Positions 41,659 to 50,868 are shown, numbered from the stretch's first letter. The stretch: 64,000 nucleotides of DNA from Opitutaceae bacterium UBA2377 (GCA_002344205.1 DDSZ01000032.1:205413-269412); one strand, 5' to 3'. Numbers and translations: made by a program. Notes: generated by a model not told the origin, from the sequence alone.

Positions 41659-42912
41659 ATGCACCCCCCGCGCCCGGAGTCGCCCGCCGGCCCCAACTGC
41701 CAGTTGCTCTACTTCACGACCTACAGCGTGACCCAGGATGCCGCGCTGCTCGCCGCCATCACCAACGCCTATTCCACGCACCCGGAAGGCGCGAGCCTCG
41801 CCCGGATCGACCGCGCCACGGGCCGGATGGAGCCGCTGGCGGTGTTTCCCGGCCCGGCGATGCAGGCGTATCCGTATTTCGCGCGGCCGCGTTCCGCCAA
41901 TCCCGCCGAGGACTACCTTTACAACGGCACCGTCGCAACGCACGGGCTCAACAAGTCCAGCCCCTGCCTCGACCCGGTGTCGGGCGATCTGTATTTCGTG
42001 TGGGGCCGGGAGGACGGCTGGGGCCTGCTCGACTGCGTGAACCTGCGCGACGGGCGGCGGCGCACGCTGCTGGAAATCCCGCCCGAGCGCTGCGTGGGTT
42101 ACACGCACCTCGATCCCTCGCGCACCCGGGTGCTCCTCAGCCTGATGGACAGCCGCATCCTCGGCTTCGGGGAGAGGCGCTCGAACAACCGCGAGATGTC
42201 GGAGAATTACGCCAAATATGGCCTCACCACACAGCTCGCCGAGGTGGAGGTCGCCACCGGCAAACTCACGGTGCGCTGGGAGGAGCCGGCGTGGGTCACG
42301 CATGTGCAGTATCATCCGACGCGCCGCGACCTCGTGCTCTACAACCACGAGTGGACCTGGCCGCTGGGCACCGAGCGCATCTGGATGAAGGCCGATCGTG
42401 GGGAGCGCGTGCAGGTGCGCCGGCCCGGGCGGAGCATCCGTTTTCGCGAGTCGCCCGATCTCGGGCTCGACGACGTCGCGCACGAGGTGTGGCAGGAGAA
42501 CGGCGAGGCCGTGATCTATCACGGCGTGCGCTGGGATGCGCCGGGGCACCCGGAGCAGTTCGTCGGCCGCGCGCCGGTGGACCCGGAACAGCCGCTGCAG
42601 GAAATCTCCATCCCGCGCGACCGGCCGTCGTTCTACGGCCACTTCATCCCCAGCCGGGCCGGCGACTTCGTCATCACCGATGCCATCGCAAACGAAAAGG
42701 GTCTCGCCCAGCGCAAGGGCAACCTCATCTCGCGGCTCAACATGGACTGGGACAACGGGACGATGGAGGTCGTGCCGCTCTGCGAGAGCAATACCTCCTG
42801 GCACACGCAGGACAATCACCCGCACCCCGTGCCCACGCCCGACCAGCGCGAAGTGCTCTTTACATCCGACCGCGATGGCACGCGGCGGATCTACTCCGTG
42901 CCGGCGCAATAG
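41659..42912 (+). CDS. oligogalacturonate lyase-like (PL22) beta-propeller protein
   Basis: A 417-residue propeller protein. WVTHVQYHPTRRDLVLYNHE, ERIWMKADRGE, VAHEVWQENGEAVIYHG and WHTQDNHPHPVPTPDQRE resemble the PL22 oligogalacturonate lyase family, where His/Gln ligands hold Mn2+ and a His acts as base. No signal peptide from ATG 41659, fitting a cytoplasmic enzyme that cuts unsaturated digalacturonate. Activity on another uronic oligosaccharide cannot be excluded. The DNA methylase-like gene begins 17 bases later. Confidence 0.78.
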   Translation: MHPPRPESPAGPNCQLLYFTTYSVTQDAALLAAITNAYSTHPEGASLARIDRATGRMEPLAVFPGPAMQAYPYFARPRSANPAEDYLYNGTVATHGLNKSSPCLDPVSGDLYFVWGREDGWGLLDCVNLRDGRRRTLLEIPPERCVGYTHLDPSRTRVLLSLMDSRILGFGERRSNNREMSENYAKYGLTTQLAEVEVATGKLTVRWEEPAWVTHVQYHPTRRDLVLYNHEWTWPLGTERIWMKADRGERVQVRRPGRSIRFRESPDLGLDDVAHEVWQENGEAVIYHGVRWDAPGHPEQFVGRAPVDPEQPLQEISIPRDRPSFYGHFIPSRAGDFVITDAIANEKGLAQRKGNLISRLNMDWDNGTMEVVPLCESNTSWHTQDNHPHPVPTPDQREVLFTSDRDGTRRIYSVPAQ

Positions 42913-42929
42913 GGTGGGTTGCCTGTCGT

Positions 42930-43607
42930 GTGAATTTGCCCATTGAAGCCACATCTGCGGGTTCCTGCCGCGAGGTGCATTGCGCCGATGCGGTTCCCTG
43001 GCTGCGGGCGTGCGGGGTGATCCCCGACGCGTGTGCCGTGACCTCGCTGCCCGACATTTCCGAGGTGAACCTCGGGTTGCCGGCGTGGCGGGCGTGGTTT
43101 CTGGAGGCCGTGCGGCTGGTGGTCGAGGCGGTGCCGGCGGAGAATGCGGCGCTGTTTTTTCAATCCGACATCAAGCGTGACGGCGCGTGGATCGACAAAG
43201 GGGCGCTGGTCGTGCGGGCGGCGGAGGATGCCGGGGCGCGGGTGCTTTTTCACAAGATTGTCTGCCGCCGGCCGCCGGGTCTGCTGACCTACGGCCGGCC
43301 GGGCTTCACCCACCTGATCGCGGTTTCGCGGGCAATGAAGTGCCCCGATGTGCTGCCGCTGCCCGATATCATCACGGATGCGGGCCGTCAGCCGTGGGTG
43401 CGGGCGATGGGTATCCGCGCCGCGGCCCACGCGGTGCGCTTCGCGCGCGACCAGGCCGGGGCGAAGGTCATCATCGATCCCTTCTGTGGCGTCGGCACCG
43501 TGTTGGCCGTGGCCAATGCGCTGGGGCTCGATGCGATCGGCGTCGAAAAATCCCGCAAGCGCGCGCAGCAGTCGCGCCTGCTCACGGTGCGGCCGGACGA
43601 ATTGTGA
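42930..43607 (+). CDS. SAM-dependent methyltransferase with DNA-methylase-like motif
   Basis: A 225-residue protein from GTG 42930. The SAM motif DPFCGVGT (183-190), followed by GVEKSRKRAQQSR, is that of DNA N4/N6 methylases and Trm11-type RNA enzymes. An earlier TSLPDISEVNLGLPAW (38-53) may be the catalytic-motif region in permuted order, but it is not a clear DPPY/SPPY. The C-terminal end is close after motif I, which is short. RNA or small-molecule target is as likely as DNA. Not paired with a restriction gene. Confidence 0.7.
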   Translation: MNLPIEATSAGSCREVHCADAVPWLRACGVIPDACAVTSLPDISEVNLGLPAWRAWFLEAVRLVVEAVPAENAALFFQSDIKRDGAWIDKGALVVRAAEDAGARVLFHKIVCRRPPGLLTYGRPGFTHLIAVSRAMKCPDVLPLPDIITDAGRQPWVRAMGIRAAAHAVRFARDQAGAKVIIDPFCGVGTVLAVANALGLDAIGVEKSRKRAQQSRLLTVRPDEL

Positions 43608-43631
43608 TTTCGCCGACTCGCGCGCGTCCGC

Positions 43632-45440
43632 TCAGGGCACGGCTTCGCGGCGGACGGTGACAGTGTTGAAATTGAGCACCACGCGTTCGGCACCGTATTC
43701 CAAGGTGATGATGCCGGAGTTGCGGGTGGCGTTGAGCCACGGGCCCTCAAAGAGCGGCCAGTTGCGCAGGTCCACCGGCTTGCCGTTGACGCTGCGCTCG
43801 CCCCGGTGGGTGAACTGCAACCGGTCGCCGCGGGTGGTGGTGTAGGCGGCGGTCAATGTGGTCTCGTCGAAGGTGGGCGGATGCGCGAGGCGGTCGGCGC
43901 AAAAGGCGTCGAAGCTCCCGGCGTCCTTGGCGGCGACGGCTTCGAGCACGATGGCGGTTCTGGGGTGGGTGATGGTCAGGCGGTCGTGCGTCTCCTCCCG
44001 ATGCCATTCGCCGGGCGTGCTGGTCCAGACGCCGAAGTAGATGTCGTCCGCACGGCAGAAGATCCAGCCGCCGGTCTCGCGACGTTCCGCGATGTGGTGC
44101 GGGAAGTGGCCGTTGATGTGTTGGCGCTCAGAATGCGGGGGGATGTCGTAGAGGTCGATGACGGCGCGGTCGTGCTGGAACACGTCCTCGTAGGGCGAGC
44201 CTTCGATCCACTTGTTGGGGTCGGCGTAGTAGGGCCGGTAGCGCACGATGGCGCCGAGGATCTGGTCCAGCGGCTCCACGAAATAGCGGTGCAACTGGCG
44301 GGCCGAGTAGGACGGGTTGATGAAGAAGCAGGTGGCGCCGTCGTGGGGCGACACCCAGGTGAGGTCCCAGCGGTGGTGCTCGACGTCGGTCAGGTCGCCC
44401 CACGAGGAGCCGACGGCAAACTCCGGCGCGACATGGGTGTATTTCCAGGTCGGCTCGCCGTAAACGATGAGCGGGCCGCGGCGCGGCGACTTGAGTTCGC
44501 GGAGAACGTAGGGCGTGGTGCGGTCGGTGGCCATGCGGCCGATCATCGGGAGGGCTTCGAAACGTTGGAGCGCGGCCAGCGGCAGGAAAAAGTTTTCCGC
44601 GAGATCGAGCCGGATCGGCGCCCCGCCGAAATACAGCCGGCCGAACTGCGTGGCCGCGCCGGTGTTTTCGTGGGTGTGCAGCACCTGGTCGTATTTCTCG
44701 CGGCTGTGCGAGCCCACCCAGGCGCCGTGCAGGTATTCCGTGGCCCAGTCGGCGAGGAGCACCTGCATGATCATCCACGATTTTTTCTTCAGGATGGAGT
44801 CCCTGGCGTATTCGTGCAGCGTGGCGAAGCAGAGCAGGTAGAGGTGGTGGTAGTTGGGGGAGTCGTATTCATACATCCCGCGGGTCACGGTGGCCTCGAT
44901 CCAGCGGTCGATCCAGCCGGCGGAATCGCGCTGCGCGGCGGTGGGGGTGGAGCCGTCAGCGAAGGCGGGACCGTCGGGCCAGGTCTGGCCAAACAGATGC
45001 CGCGCGGTGTGAATCTGCAGCATGTGGTTGTCGGTGAAACCGAAGTCGTGCGCGAAACATTCGGCCAGCCGGGTGCGGATGTTGGCGACGAGTGGGGCGG
45101 GGAGCTTGTCGCCGAGCCGCAGGACCGCGTCCATCAGCACGTAGGGTTCGAAACTGTGCCAGTGGAGGTTGGTGTCGGCGACGGCGTCCTCCAGATAGCG
45201 CAGCCCCTCGGCGGCATCGATGCCCGTGGCCAGCTTGGCCACACCGAGATAGAGGCGCATGCGCGTATCCTCGCCCGGCGACCAGGTGCGGCGGGCCATG
45301 CCCTCGCTGATCTCATCGCAGCGCGCGGCAAAGGCGGCACGGTAGGAGGCGTCGTCAGGGTAGAGACCTTGGGCGAGGATTGTCGGTGCCGGTGCGAGCA
45401 CGGCGGCGGCGATCAGGATCAGGCGGCGGAGCAGGAGCAT
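43632..45440 (-). CDS. exported alpha/alpha-toroid enzyme, lyase-like
   Basis: A 602-residue protein with a signal peptide (LILIAAAVLAPAPTILAQ) and a helical toroid (RLYLGVAKLATGIDAAEGLR, YVLMDAVLRLGDKLPAP, DSPNYHHLYLLCFATLHEYA) followed by a beta-sandwich C-terminus (DIYFGVWTSTPGEWHREE, DRLQFTHRGERSVNGKPVDL). The fold plan is that of polysaccharide lyases and related glycosidases, but no family-specific motif was recognised. It is 7 bases after the C45 gene, so the two form an operon. Confidence 0.65.
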   Translation of the reverse strand: MLLLRRLILIAAAVLAPAPTILAQGLYPDDASYRAAFAARCDEISEGMARRTWSPGEDTRMRLYLGVAKLATGIDAAEGLRYLEDAVADTNLHWHSFEPYVLMDAVLRLGDKLPAPLVANIRTRLAECFAHDFGFTDNHMLQIHTARHLFGQTWPDGPAFADGSTPTAAQRDSAGWIDRWIEATVTRGMYEYDSPNYHHLYLLCFATLHEYARDSILKKKSWMIMQVLLADWATEYLHGAWVGSHSREKYDQVLHTHENTGAATQFGRLYFGGAPIRLDLAENFFLPLAALQRFEALPMIGRMATDRTTPYVLRELKSPRRGPLIVYGEPTWKYTHVAPEFAVGSSWGDLTDVEHHRWDLTWVSPHDGATCFFINPSYSARQLHRYFVEPLDQILGAIVRYRPYYADPNKWIEGSPYEDVFQHDRAVIDLYDIPPHSERQHINGHFPHHIAERRETGGWIFCRADDIYFGVWTSTPGEWHREETHDRLTITHPRTAIVLEAVAAKDAGSFDAFCADRLAHPPTFDETTLTAAYTTTRGDRLQFTHRGERSVNGKPVDLRNWPLFEGPWLNATRNSGIITLEYGAERVVLNFNTVTVRREAVP

Positions 45441-45447
45441 GATGGAA

Positions 45448-46515
45448 TCAATTGAGGATGGACGAACCGGTGCGCACGTCGAAGGCGTGGAAGGCGGCGG
45501 ATGTCACCGGTTGCTGCGCAATCCAGAGCGTGGACGGGTGCGTCTGTGGCACGGCGATCGTGGCGAAGGCGGTGTGCGGGTTGTTGACGCGGCCGGGCTG
45601 CGGCATCGCGCCGAGAAACGCGACGGCGTCGGCCACGGTGGCGCGGTGGCGGTGGGCGTCCATCCAGCCGGTGATCTGCGCCAGCCGTTCCGGACTGAAG
45701 CCCGCGGGATCGGGGCCGGTGTAGCCGCGGGCGCGCAGGGCGGTGTCGGCGGAGCCGGCGGGGTGATTGGTCAGGCAGGCGGAGCCGTCGGCCGTCGGAT
45801 GCGCGGTGTAGTCCCCGCAGAAGTTGGAACTGCTGAACACGCAGCCTTGGCGGTCCACCGCGACGAGGTTGCAGAAAAACTTGAAGCGCCGGCAACGGGC
45901 CTCGACCTCCGCGACGGTCGAGCAGAATTGCAGCATGTCGCGGAAGACGAGGTCCACCGGCACGAGCTGGTCGAGGTCGAAGGTCACGCCCGGGCAGATC
46001 AGCGAGGAGATGCCGAGGGCGAGGCCGGCCTCGTTCAGGCCGCGGTTGGCCCAGACGGTGCCGGCGATGGGAAAGCTGATGAAACGCAGCCCGTCCGCCG
46101 GGGTGACCTGGGCGCAGGCGTAGAGAAAGCGCGGGTCGTCGAGCGTGCCGCCGGTGAGGATTTTGCCGCCGGCGCCCGGCAGGGCGAAGCTGGAGCACGC
46201 GCCGGCGTGATAAACCTCGTATTGCCACGCGCGGAAGCTGAGCAGCTCGGCCAGCTCGCGGTCGAGGCCCGCGCCTTCGGCGATGCCTTGGATCTCAGCT
46301 TGCAGCCACGGCCAGTGATCGAAGCAGAAGGCGCGCAGGCGCCGCTGCCATGCGCGGATTTTTTCGAGCTGCGCGGCCTTGGCTCCGGTGAGAAAGTCGC
46401 CGAGCAGCACGGCGACGTTGGCATGGATCTGGTTGCGCAGCGCGACCCCCTGCTGGCGGCCGAGGTCGGCCGCGGTGCCGGAAAGCGGGAGAACGGAGAC
46501 GGGCGGGGTGGTCAC
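45448..46515 (-). CDS. C45-family Ntn-hydrolase / acyltransferase
   Basis: A 355-residue protein of the acyl-CoA:6-aminopenicillanic-acid acyltransferase (C45) type. The likely autoprocessing nucleophile is Cys107 in GACSSF; TVWANRGLNEAGLALGISSL and SSNFCGDYTAHPTADGSACL follow as in the family. These enzymes process themselves at Gly/Ala-Cys and then cut or make amide bonds. No signal peptide; start is GTG 46515. First gene of a two-gene operon with the toroid protein. Confidence 0.85.
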   Translation of the reverse strand: MTTPPVSVLPLSGTAADLGRQQGVALRNQIHANVAVLLGDFLTGAKAAQLEKIRAWQRRLRAFCFDHWPWLQAEIQGIAEGAGLDRELAELLSFRAWQYEVYHAGACSSFALPGAGGKILTGGTLDDPRFLYACAQVTPADGLRFISFPIAGTVWANRGLNEAGLALGISSLICPGVTFDLDQLVPVDLVFRDMLQFCSTVAEVEARCRRFKFFCNLVAVDRQGCVFSSSNFCGDYTAHPTADGSACLTNHPAGSADTALRARGYTGPDPAGFSPERLAQITGWMDAHRHRATVADAVAFLGAMPQPGRVNNPHTAFATIAVPQTHPSTLWIAQQPVTSAAFHAFDVRTGSSILN

Positions 46516-46642
46516 GGCGGGGAAACGTGCGGGGCTGCCCCGGCGGGGTCAACCCGGTCCCCGCAGGACGGCAAAATATGTCTGGCGCGGCCCGGGCGCG
46601 GCGATAGCTGTCGGCTGTCCGGGCTTCAACCCCCTCAACCCC

Positions 46643-47407
46643 ATGCTGACCCTCGAACAGATCCAGGCCTATGACCGCGACGGCTACGTGCTCGTGCCGG
46701 ATGTCTTCACCCCGCAGGAGATCGAAATCATGCTCGCGAACGTGACCAAGGAGGGCAAGGCCACGAAACACCAGTTTGACCTCAAGGATGCGTCCGGCCT
46801 CGCCAGCAAGCTCGCGCTGTGGTCCGACGTGAGCGACGATGTCTTCGGCGCGGTGACGACGAGTCCGCGGGTGGTCAACGGCGTGCGCCTGTTGCTGCGC
46901 GAGGAGGTCTACCACTGGCACAGCAAGGTGATGCTGAAGGAGCCGCGCGTCGGCGGCGCGTGGGAATGGCACCAGGATTACGGCTATTGGTATGGCGACG
47001 GCTGTCTCTACCCGCGGATGATTTCGTGCATGATTGCGCTGGACCCCGCGACGAAGGCCAACGGCTGTCTCAAGGTCGTGCCGGGCTCACACTTGCTGGG
47101 CCGCTTCGACCACGGTCGCGTGGGCGGACAGGCGGGGGCAGACCAGCAGCGCGTGCAAGCGGCGATCGACCGGTTGGGCGTGGTGTATTGCGAGGCCCCG
47201 GCCGGCAGCGCGCTGTTTTTCCACGGCAACACGTTCCATAGCTCCGAGGCGAACCTGTCGGACCAGCCGCGTCGCGCCTACATCTGCTGCTACAACGCGC
47301 TGTCGAACGTGCCGTATGGCGGCGGGGGTCACGGCCGGCCGGTGCCGATCACGATGTCGCCCGATGATGCGATCCTCCGCTTTGCCGAGGCGGTCGCGAC
47401 CGGCTGA
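46643..47407 (+). CDS. phytanoyl-CoA dioxygenase (PhyH) family protein 4
   Basis: A 254-residue 2OG/Fe(II) oxygenase. Iron ligands His110 and Asp112 are in WEWHQDYGYW, the strand GCLKVVPGSHLLGRFDHGRV follows, and the distal His lies in GNTFHSSEANLS. The most compact PhyH copy in the window. ATG 46643 lies after CAACCCC, so no clear ribosome-binding site. It is divergent from the C45 operon across a 127-base gap. Confidence 0.88.
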   Translation: MLTLEQIQAYDRDGYVLVPDVFTPQEIEIMLANVTKEGKATKHQFDLKDASGLASKLALWSDVSDDVFGAVTTSPRVVNGVRLLLREEVYHWHSKVMLKEPRVGGAWEWHQDYGYWYGDGCLYPRMISCMIALDPATKANGCLKVVPGSHLLGRFDHGRVGGQAGADQQRVQAAIDRLGVVYCEAPAGSALFFHGNTFHSSEANLSDQPRRAYICCYNALSNVPYGGGGHGRPVPITMSPDDAILRFAEAVATG

Positions 47408-47411
47408 GTCT

Positions 47412-47837
47412 TCAGCCCTCGTCCGGGGCGCGGGCCGATTGGTAGGCGAACAGCCGCCAAGCGCCGTCTTCGCGTCGCCAGACCGAGAGGAACCGCAGCC
47501 GGAAGGCCACGCGCTCGGTGCCAGCGATTGCCCGCAACCGGGCTGTGCCGGTCATCAGCGCGAGGTCCGTGGCCACGGGCGTAATCTGGCTTTCCTCGTA
47601 ATCGTAGGCTTCGTAGCGCACCCGGTTGCTGCGCACGGACTCAAGGAATTCCTCCTTGGTCTGCGCGCGGCCGTTGGAGTGTCCGTAGGAGAGCGCATCG
47701 GAAAGCAGCGGGGCCAGCCGGTTCGTGTCGCCGGCGATGGTGGCCATCACGCGGGCTGTGTCCGCGGCGCGGACTTCCTCGGCCGGACCGGCGAAGGCGA
47801 AGATGGCGGAGCAAAGGAGGGCGAGAAACAGGCGCAT
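47412..47837 (-). CDS. exported NTF2-like (DUF4440) protein
   Basis: A 141-residue protein with a signal peptide (FLALLCSAIFAFAGPAEE) and a single cone-shaped NTF2/DUF4440 domain: RVMATIAGDTNRLAPLLSDA, SYGHSNGRAQTKEEFLESV, and FLSVWRREDGAWRLFAYQSA. The fold binds small hydrophobic ligands in a pocket; the function here is unknown. It is 4 bases downstream of the thioesterase gene on the same strand. Confidence 0.87.
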   Translation of the reverse strand: MRLFLALLCSAIFAFAGPAEEVRAADTARVMATIAGDTNRLAPLLSDALSYGHSNGRAQTKEEFLESVRSNRVRYEAYDYEESQITPVATDLALMTGTARLRAIAGTERVAFRLRFLSVWRREDGAWRLFAYQSARAPDEG

Positions 47838-47841
47838 GGTT

Positions 47842-48234
47842 TCAGCGGTTGACGGGTTGCGGGCGGCCCCCGTCGTCGATGGCCACGTAGGTGAAGACGC
47901 CCTCGGTCACGCGCAACTGCGCGCCGTCGGTAAAGCGCTGCACCCAGGCTTCGACATCAATCTTCATCGAGGTGCGCCCGACTTTCAGCAGCCGGGCGTA
48001 GCAGCTCACGGTGTCGCCGACGGCCACCGGTTGCAAAAAAACCATGCCGTCAACGGCGACGGTCGTTACGCGGCTGCGGGCGGTATTGCGGGCGAGAATG
48101 GCGCCGCCGAGGTCCATCTGGGACACGAGCCAACCGCCGAAGATATCGCCGTTGCCGTTGGCGTGGGCGGGCATCGCGATGGTGCGGATAACGAGTTCGC
48201 CGGTCGGTGCGGCGGGGGCAGGGGAATCAGGCAT
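47842..48234 (-). CDS. yciA: acyl-CoA thioesterase, YciA-type hotdog
   Basis: A 130-residue hotdog thioesterase. The YciA-type pattern is clear: MPAHANGNGDIFGGWLVSQM, DLGGAILARNTARSRVTTVA, VDGMVFLQPVAVGDTVSCYA, with the catalytic Asp in NGDIFGGW. It releases free acids from medium-chain acyl-CoA. The next gene in the same direction encodes an NTF2-like exported protein with 4 bases between. Confidence 0.92.
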   Translation of the reverse strand: MPDSPAPAAPTGELVIRTIAMPAHANGNGDIFGGWLVSQMDLGGAILARNTARSRVTTVAVDGMVFLQPVAVGDTVSCYARLLKVGRTSMKIDVEAWVQRFTDGAQLRVTEGVFTYVAIDDGGRPQPVNR

Positions 48235-48340
48235 GGGCGGAATATGGCGGAACCGGGGCAGGGGCGCCAGTTCTCATTGGCGGGCGGGTCTTGTTTTGCC
48301 GTTGTTTTCGGAGGGTGGCTGCAGCAGGCTGGACAGCCTC

Positions 48341-49279
48341 ATGAGCTCAGGGTCCACCGCCGCCTTCCGGCATTTGCTGAATGAAATCGGTTCCGTCGAT
48401 CAGGTCGGCATCGAGGAGCGCGTGGCGAAATACACCACGCGCAGCATCAAGAAGGCCGCCAAGGTGCAGGGCCTCAAGCTGGCGGTTTCGATGGTGGACC
48501 TCACCACGCTCGAAGGAAAGGACACCCCCGGCAAGGTCGCCTCGCTCTGCCAGAAGGCGCTCGCACCGCACGACGGACTCGACTGCCCGCAGGTGGCGGC
48601 GGTGTGCGTCTATCCCGCGATGGTGAAGCATGCCCGGCGCGCGCTGGGCGAGGACACGGCGGTGCGTATCGCGTCGGTGGCGACCGCGTTTCCCTCCGGT
48701 CAGGCGCCGCTGCGCACCCGGCTCGCCGAGGTGAAGGCTGCCGTGGCCGACGGCGCCGATGAGATCGACATGGTCATCAACCGCGGGGCGTTTCTTGCGG
48801 GCGAATTTCAGGAAATGCAGGATGAGATTGCCGCCGTCGTGCAGGCCTGCGGCGCCGCCACGCTCAAGGTCATTCTCGAGGTCAGCGAGCTGGAAACCTA
48901 CGACAACATCCGTGCCGCGTCCTTTCTCGCGATGCGTGTCATCCGCCCCGGTGATTTCATCAAGACCAGCACCGGCAAGACCTCGCTCAACGCCACGCTC
49001 GGCAACAACCAGGTGATGATCGAGGCCATCCGCGACTTCTACCTCGAGACCGGCACGCCCATCGCGATGAAGCCCGCCGGCGGCATCCGCACCGCGAAGC
49101 AGGCGCTGCAATTCCTCATCGCCGTGAAGGAGACCCTCGGCGACGCGTGGCTCAACAACACGCGTTACCGCTTCGGCGCCTCCTCGCTGCTCAACGATCT
49201 CCTCCGCCAGCTCGAAAAGGAAAAGACCGGCGCCTACCAGGCCCCGTATTACTTCAGCGAAGCCGCCGAATCCTACTAA
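48341..49279 (+). CDS. deoC: deoxyribose-phosphate aldolase
   Basis: A 312-residue DeoC. The Schiff-base Lys208 is in DFIKTSTGKT, the second Lys244 in AMKPAGGIR and the proton-relay Asp143 in EIDMVINRG. It splits 2-deoxyribose 5-phosphate into acetaldehyde and glyceraldehyde 3-phosphate. It is longer than E. coli DeoC because of an N-terminal extension of about 45 residues. The two aldehyde-dehydrogenase genes downstream would oxidise acetaldehyde, and deoA at 61800 supplies deoxyribose 1-phosphate. Confidence 0.95.
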   Translation: MSSGSTAAFRHLLNEIGSVDQVGIEERVAKYTTRSIKKAAKVQGLKLAVSMVDLTTLEGKDTPGKVASLCQKALAPHDGLDCPQVAAVCVYPAMVKHARRALGEDTAVRIASVATAFPSGQAPLRTRLAEVKAAVADGADEIDMVINRGAFLAGEFQEMQDEIAAVVQACGAATLKVILEVSELETYDNIRAASFLAMRVIRPGDFIKTSTGKTSLNATLGNNQVMIEAIRDFYLETGTPIAMKPAGGIRTAKQALQFLIAVKETLGDAWLNNTRYRFGASSLLNDLLRQLEKEKTGAYQAPYYFSEAAESY

Positions 49280-49350
49280 CCGCTAATCTTCGCTAATCCG
49301 CGCTAATTCTCCCGCCTCTCATCAGCGAAGATTAGCGTGAATTAACGGTT
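49278..49350. repeat. intergenic palindrome, CCGCTAATCTTCGCTAATC family
   Basis: Arms 49278-49304 (AACCGCTAATCTTCGCTAAT and following) and 49324-49350 (reverse of AACCGTTAATTCACGCTAAT and following) are 27-base imperfect inverted repeats overlapping the deoC stop and ending 6 bases before the aldehyde dehydrogenase start. The pair could fold in the deoC-ALDH transcript. Confidence 0.68.
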
Positions 49351-49356
49351 CACAAA

Positions 49357-50868
49357 ATGCCTGCTCTCACTCCCGAAAAGAAACGCCCCGCTGCCCGTTC
49401 CGCCGGCCGCCCGCTGCCCGAGCTCATCTTCGGCGACCTCTGGGAATACGATCCCGCGACCGAGACCGCCGATCCGAAGCTCAAGCCGCGCTACGACCTT
49501 TTCATCGGCGGCAAGTTCGTCGCCCCTGCTTCCGGCAAATACTTCGACTCCATCAACCCGGCCAACGAGACGAAGCTCGCCGAAATCGCGCAGGCCAACG
49601 CGGCCGACGTGGATGCCGCCTACGCCGCCGCGCAGAAGGCGTTCACCACGACCTGGGGCAAGCTGCCGGGCAAGGAGCGCGCCAAATACATCTACCGCCT
49701 CGCCCGCCTCCTGCAGGACCGCGCCCGCGAATTTGCCGTCGCCGAAACCATGGACGGCGGCAAGCCCATCAAGGAATCGCGCGACTTTGACGTGCCGATG
49801 GCCGCGGCGCATTTCTTCTACCACGCCGGCTGGGCCGACAAGCTGGACTACGTCGCCCCCGGCCGGAAGGTTGCGCCGCTCGGCGTCGTGGGCCAGGTTA
49901 TCCCGTGGAATTTCCCGCTGTTGATGATGGCATGGAAACTCGCGCCCGCGCTGGCTATGGGCAACACCATCGTCATCAAGCCGGCCGAGACCACCAGCGT
50001 CACAGCGCTCAAGTTCGCCGAGATTATCCAAGACGCCGGCCTGCCGCCCGGCACGGTCAACATCGTCACCGGCTTCGGCGACACCGGCGCCGCCGTGATG
50101 AACCACCCGACTGCCGTGAAGGTCGCCTTCACCGGCTCGACCGAGGTGGGCAAGATCATCATGCGCTCGCTCGCCGGCACCGACAAGAAGATGACCATGG
50201 AACTCGGCGGCAAGGCGGCGAACATCGTGTTCGACGACGCGCCGCTCGACCAGGCCGTCGAGGGCATCGTCAACGGCATCTTCTTCAACCAGGGCCACGT
50301 CTGCTGCGCCGGTTCGCGCCTGCTCGTGCATGAGCCCGTGGCCGCCGCCGTGCTCGCGAAGCTCAAGACGCGCATCCGCACGCTCCGCGTTGGCGATCCG
50401 CTCGACAAGAACACCGACATCGGAGCCATCAACTCGAAGGAGCAGCTCACGCGCATCGAGAAGCTGGTCGCCGCCGGCGTGAAGGAGGGGGCGGACCTGT
50501 TTCAGCCCGCCTGCAAGCTGCCGGCGAAGGGCTATTATTTCCGTCCGACGGTTTTCTCCGGCGTCTCGATGAGCCACCGCATCGCCCGCGAGGAGATCTT
50601 CGGGCCGGTGCTCAGCGTGCTCACCTTCCGCACGCTCGACGAGGCGGTGGAGAAGGCGAACAACACCGCCTACGGCCTGAGCGCCGGCGTGTGGACCGAC
50701 AAGGGCTCGCGCATCCTCAAGATGAGCACGGAACTCAAGGCCGGCGTCGTCTGGGCCAACACCTACAACAAGTTCGACCCCACGTCGCCCTTCGGCGGCT
50801 ACAAGGAGTCCGGCTTCGGCCGCGAAGGCGGCCGCCAAGGGCTGCTGGATTACTGCAAACTCATCTAG
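49357..50868 (+). CDS. NAD(P)-dependent aldehyde dehydrogenase
   Basis: A 503-residue ALDH. GNTIVIKPAETTSVTALKFA carries the NAD-binding Lys, MELGGKAANIVFDDA the general-base Glu and NQGHVCCAGSRLLV the catalytic Cys. NFPLLMMAWKLAPALAMGN precedes it in the usual order. With deoC upstream it most likely turns acetaldehyde into acetate in deoxyribose breakdown. The second, half-length ALDH follows after a palindromic gap. Confidence 0.93.
   Translation: MPALTPEKKRPAARSAGRPLPELIFGDLWEYDPATETADPKLKPRYDLFIGGKFVAPASGKYFDSINPANETKLAEIAQANAADVDAAYAAAQKAFTTTWGKLPGKERAKYIYRLARLLQDRAREFAVAETMDGGKPIKESRDFDVPMAAAHFFYHAGWADKLDYVAPGRKVAPLGVVGQVIPWNFPLLMMAWKLAPALAMGNTIVIKPAETTSVTALKFAEIIQDAGLPPGTVNIVTGFGDTGAAVMNHPTAVKVAFTGSTEVGKIIMRSLAGTDKKMTMELGGKAANIVFDDAPLDQAVEGIVNGIFFNQGHVCCAGSRLLVHEPVAAAVLAKLKTRIRTLRVGDPLDKNTDIGAINSKEQLTRIEKLVAAGVKEGADLFQPACKLPAKGYYFRPTVFSGVSMSHRIAREEIFGPVLSVLTFRTLDEAVEKANNTAYGLSAGVWTDKGSRILKMSTELKAGVVWANTYNKFDPTSPFGGYKESGFGREGGRQGLLDYCKLI

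Noticed and set aside
42930..43607. Restriction-modification system around the methylase-like gene
   Set aside because: No restriction subunit adjacent and the DPPY-type motif is not clear, so a DNA target is not supported.
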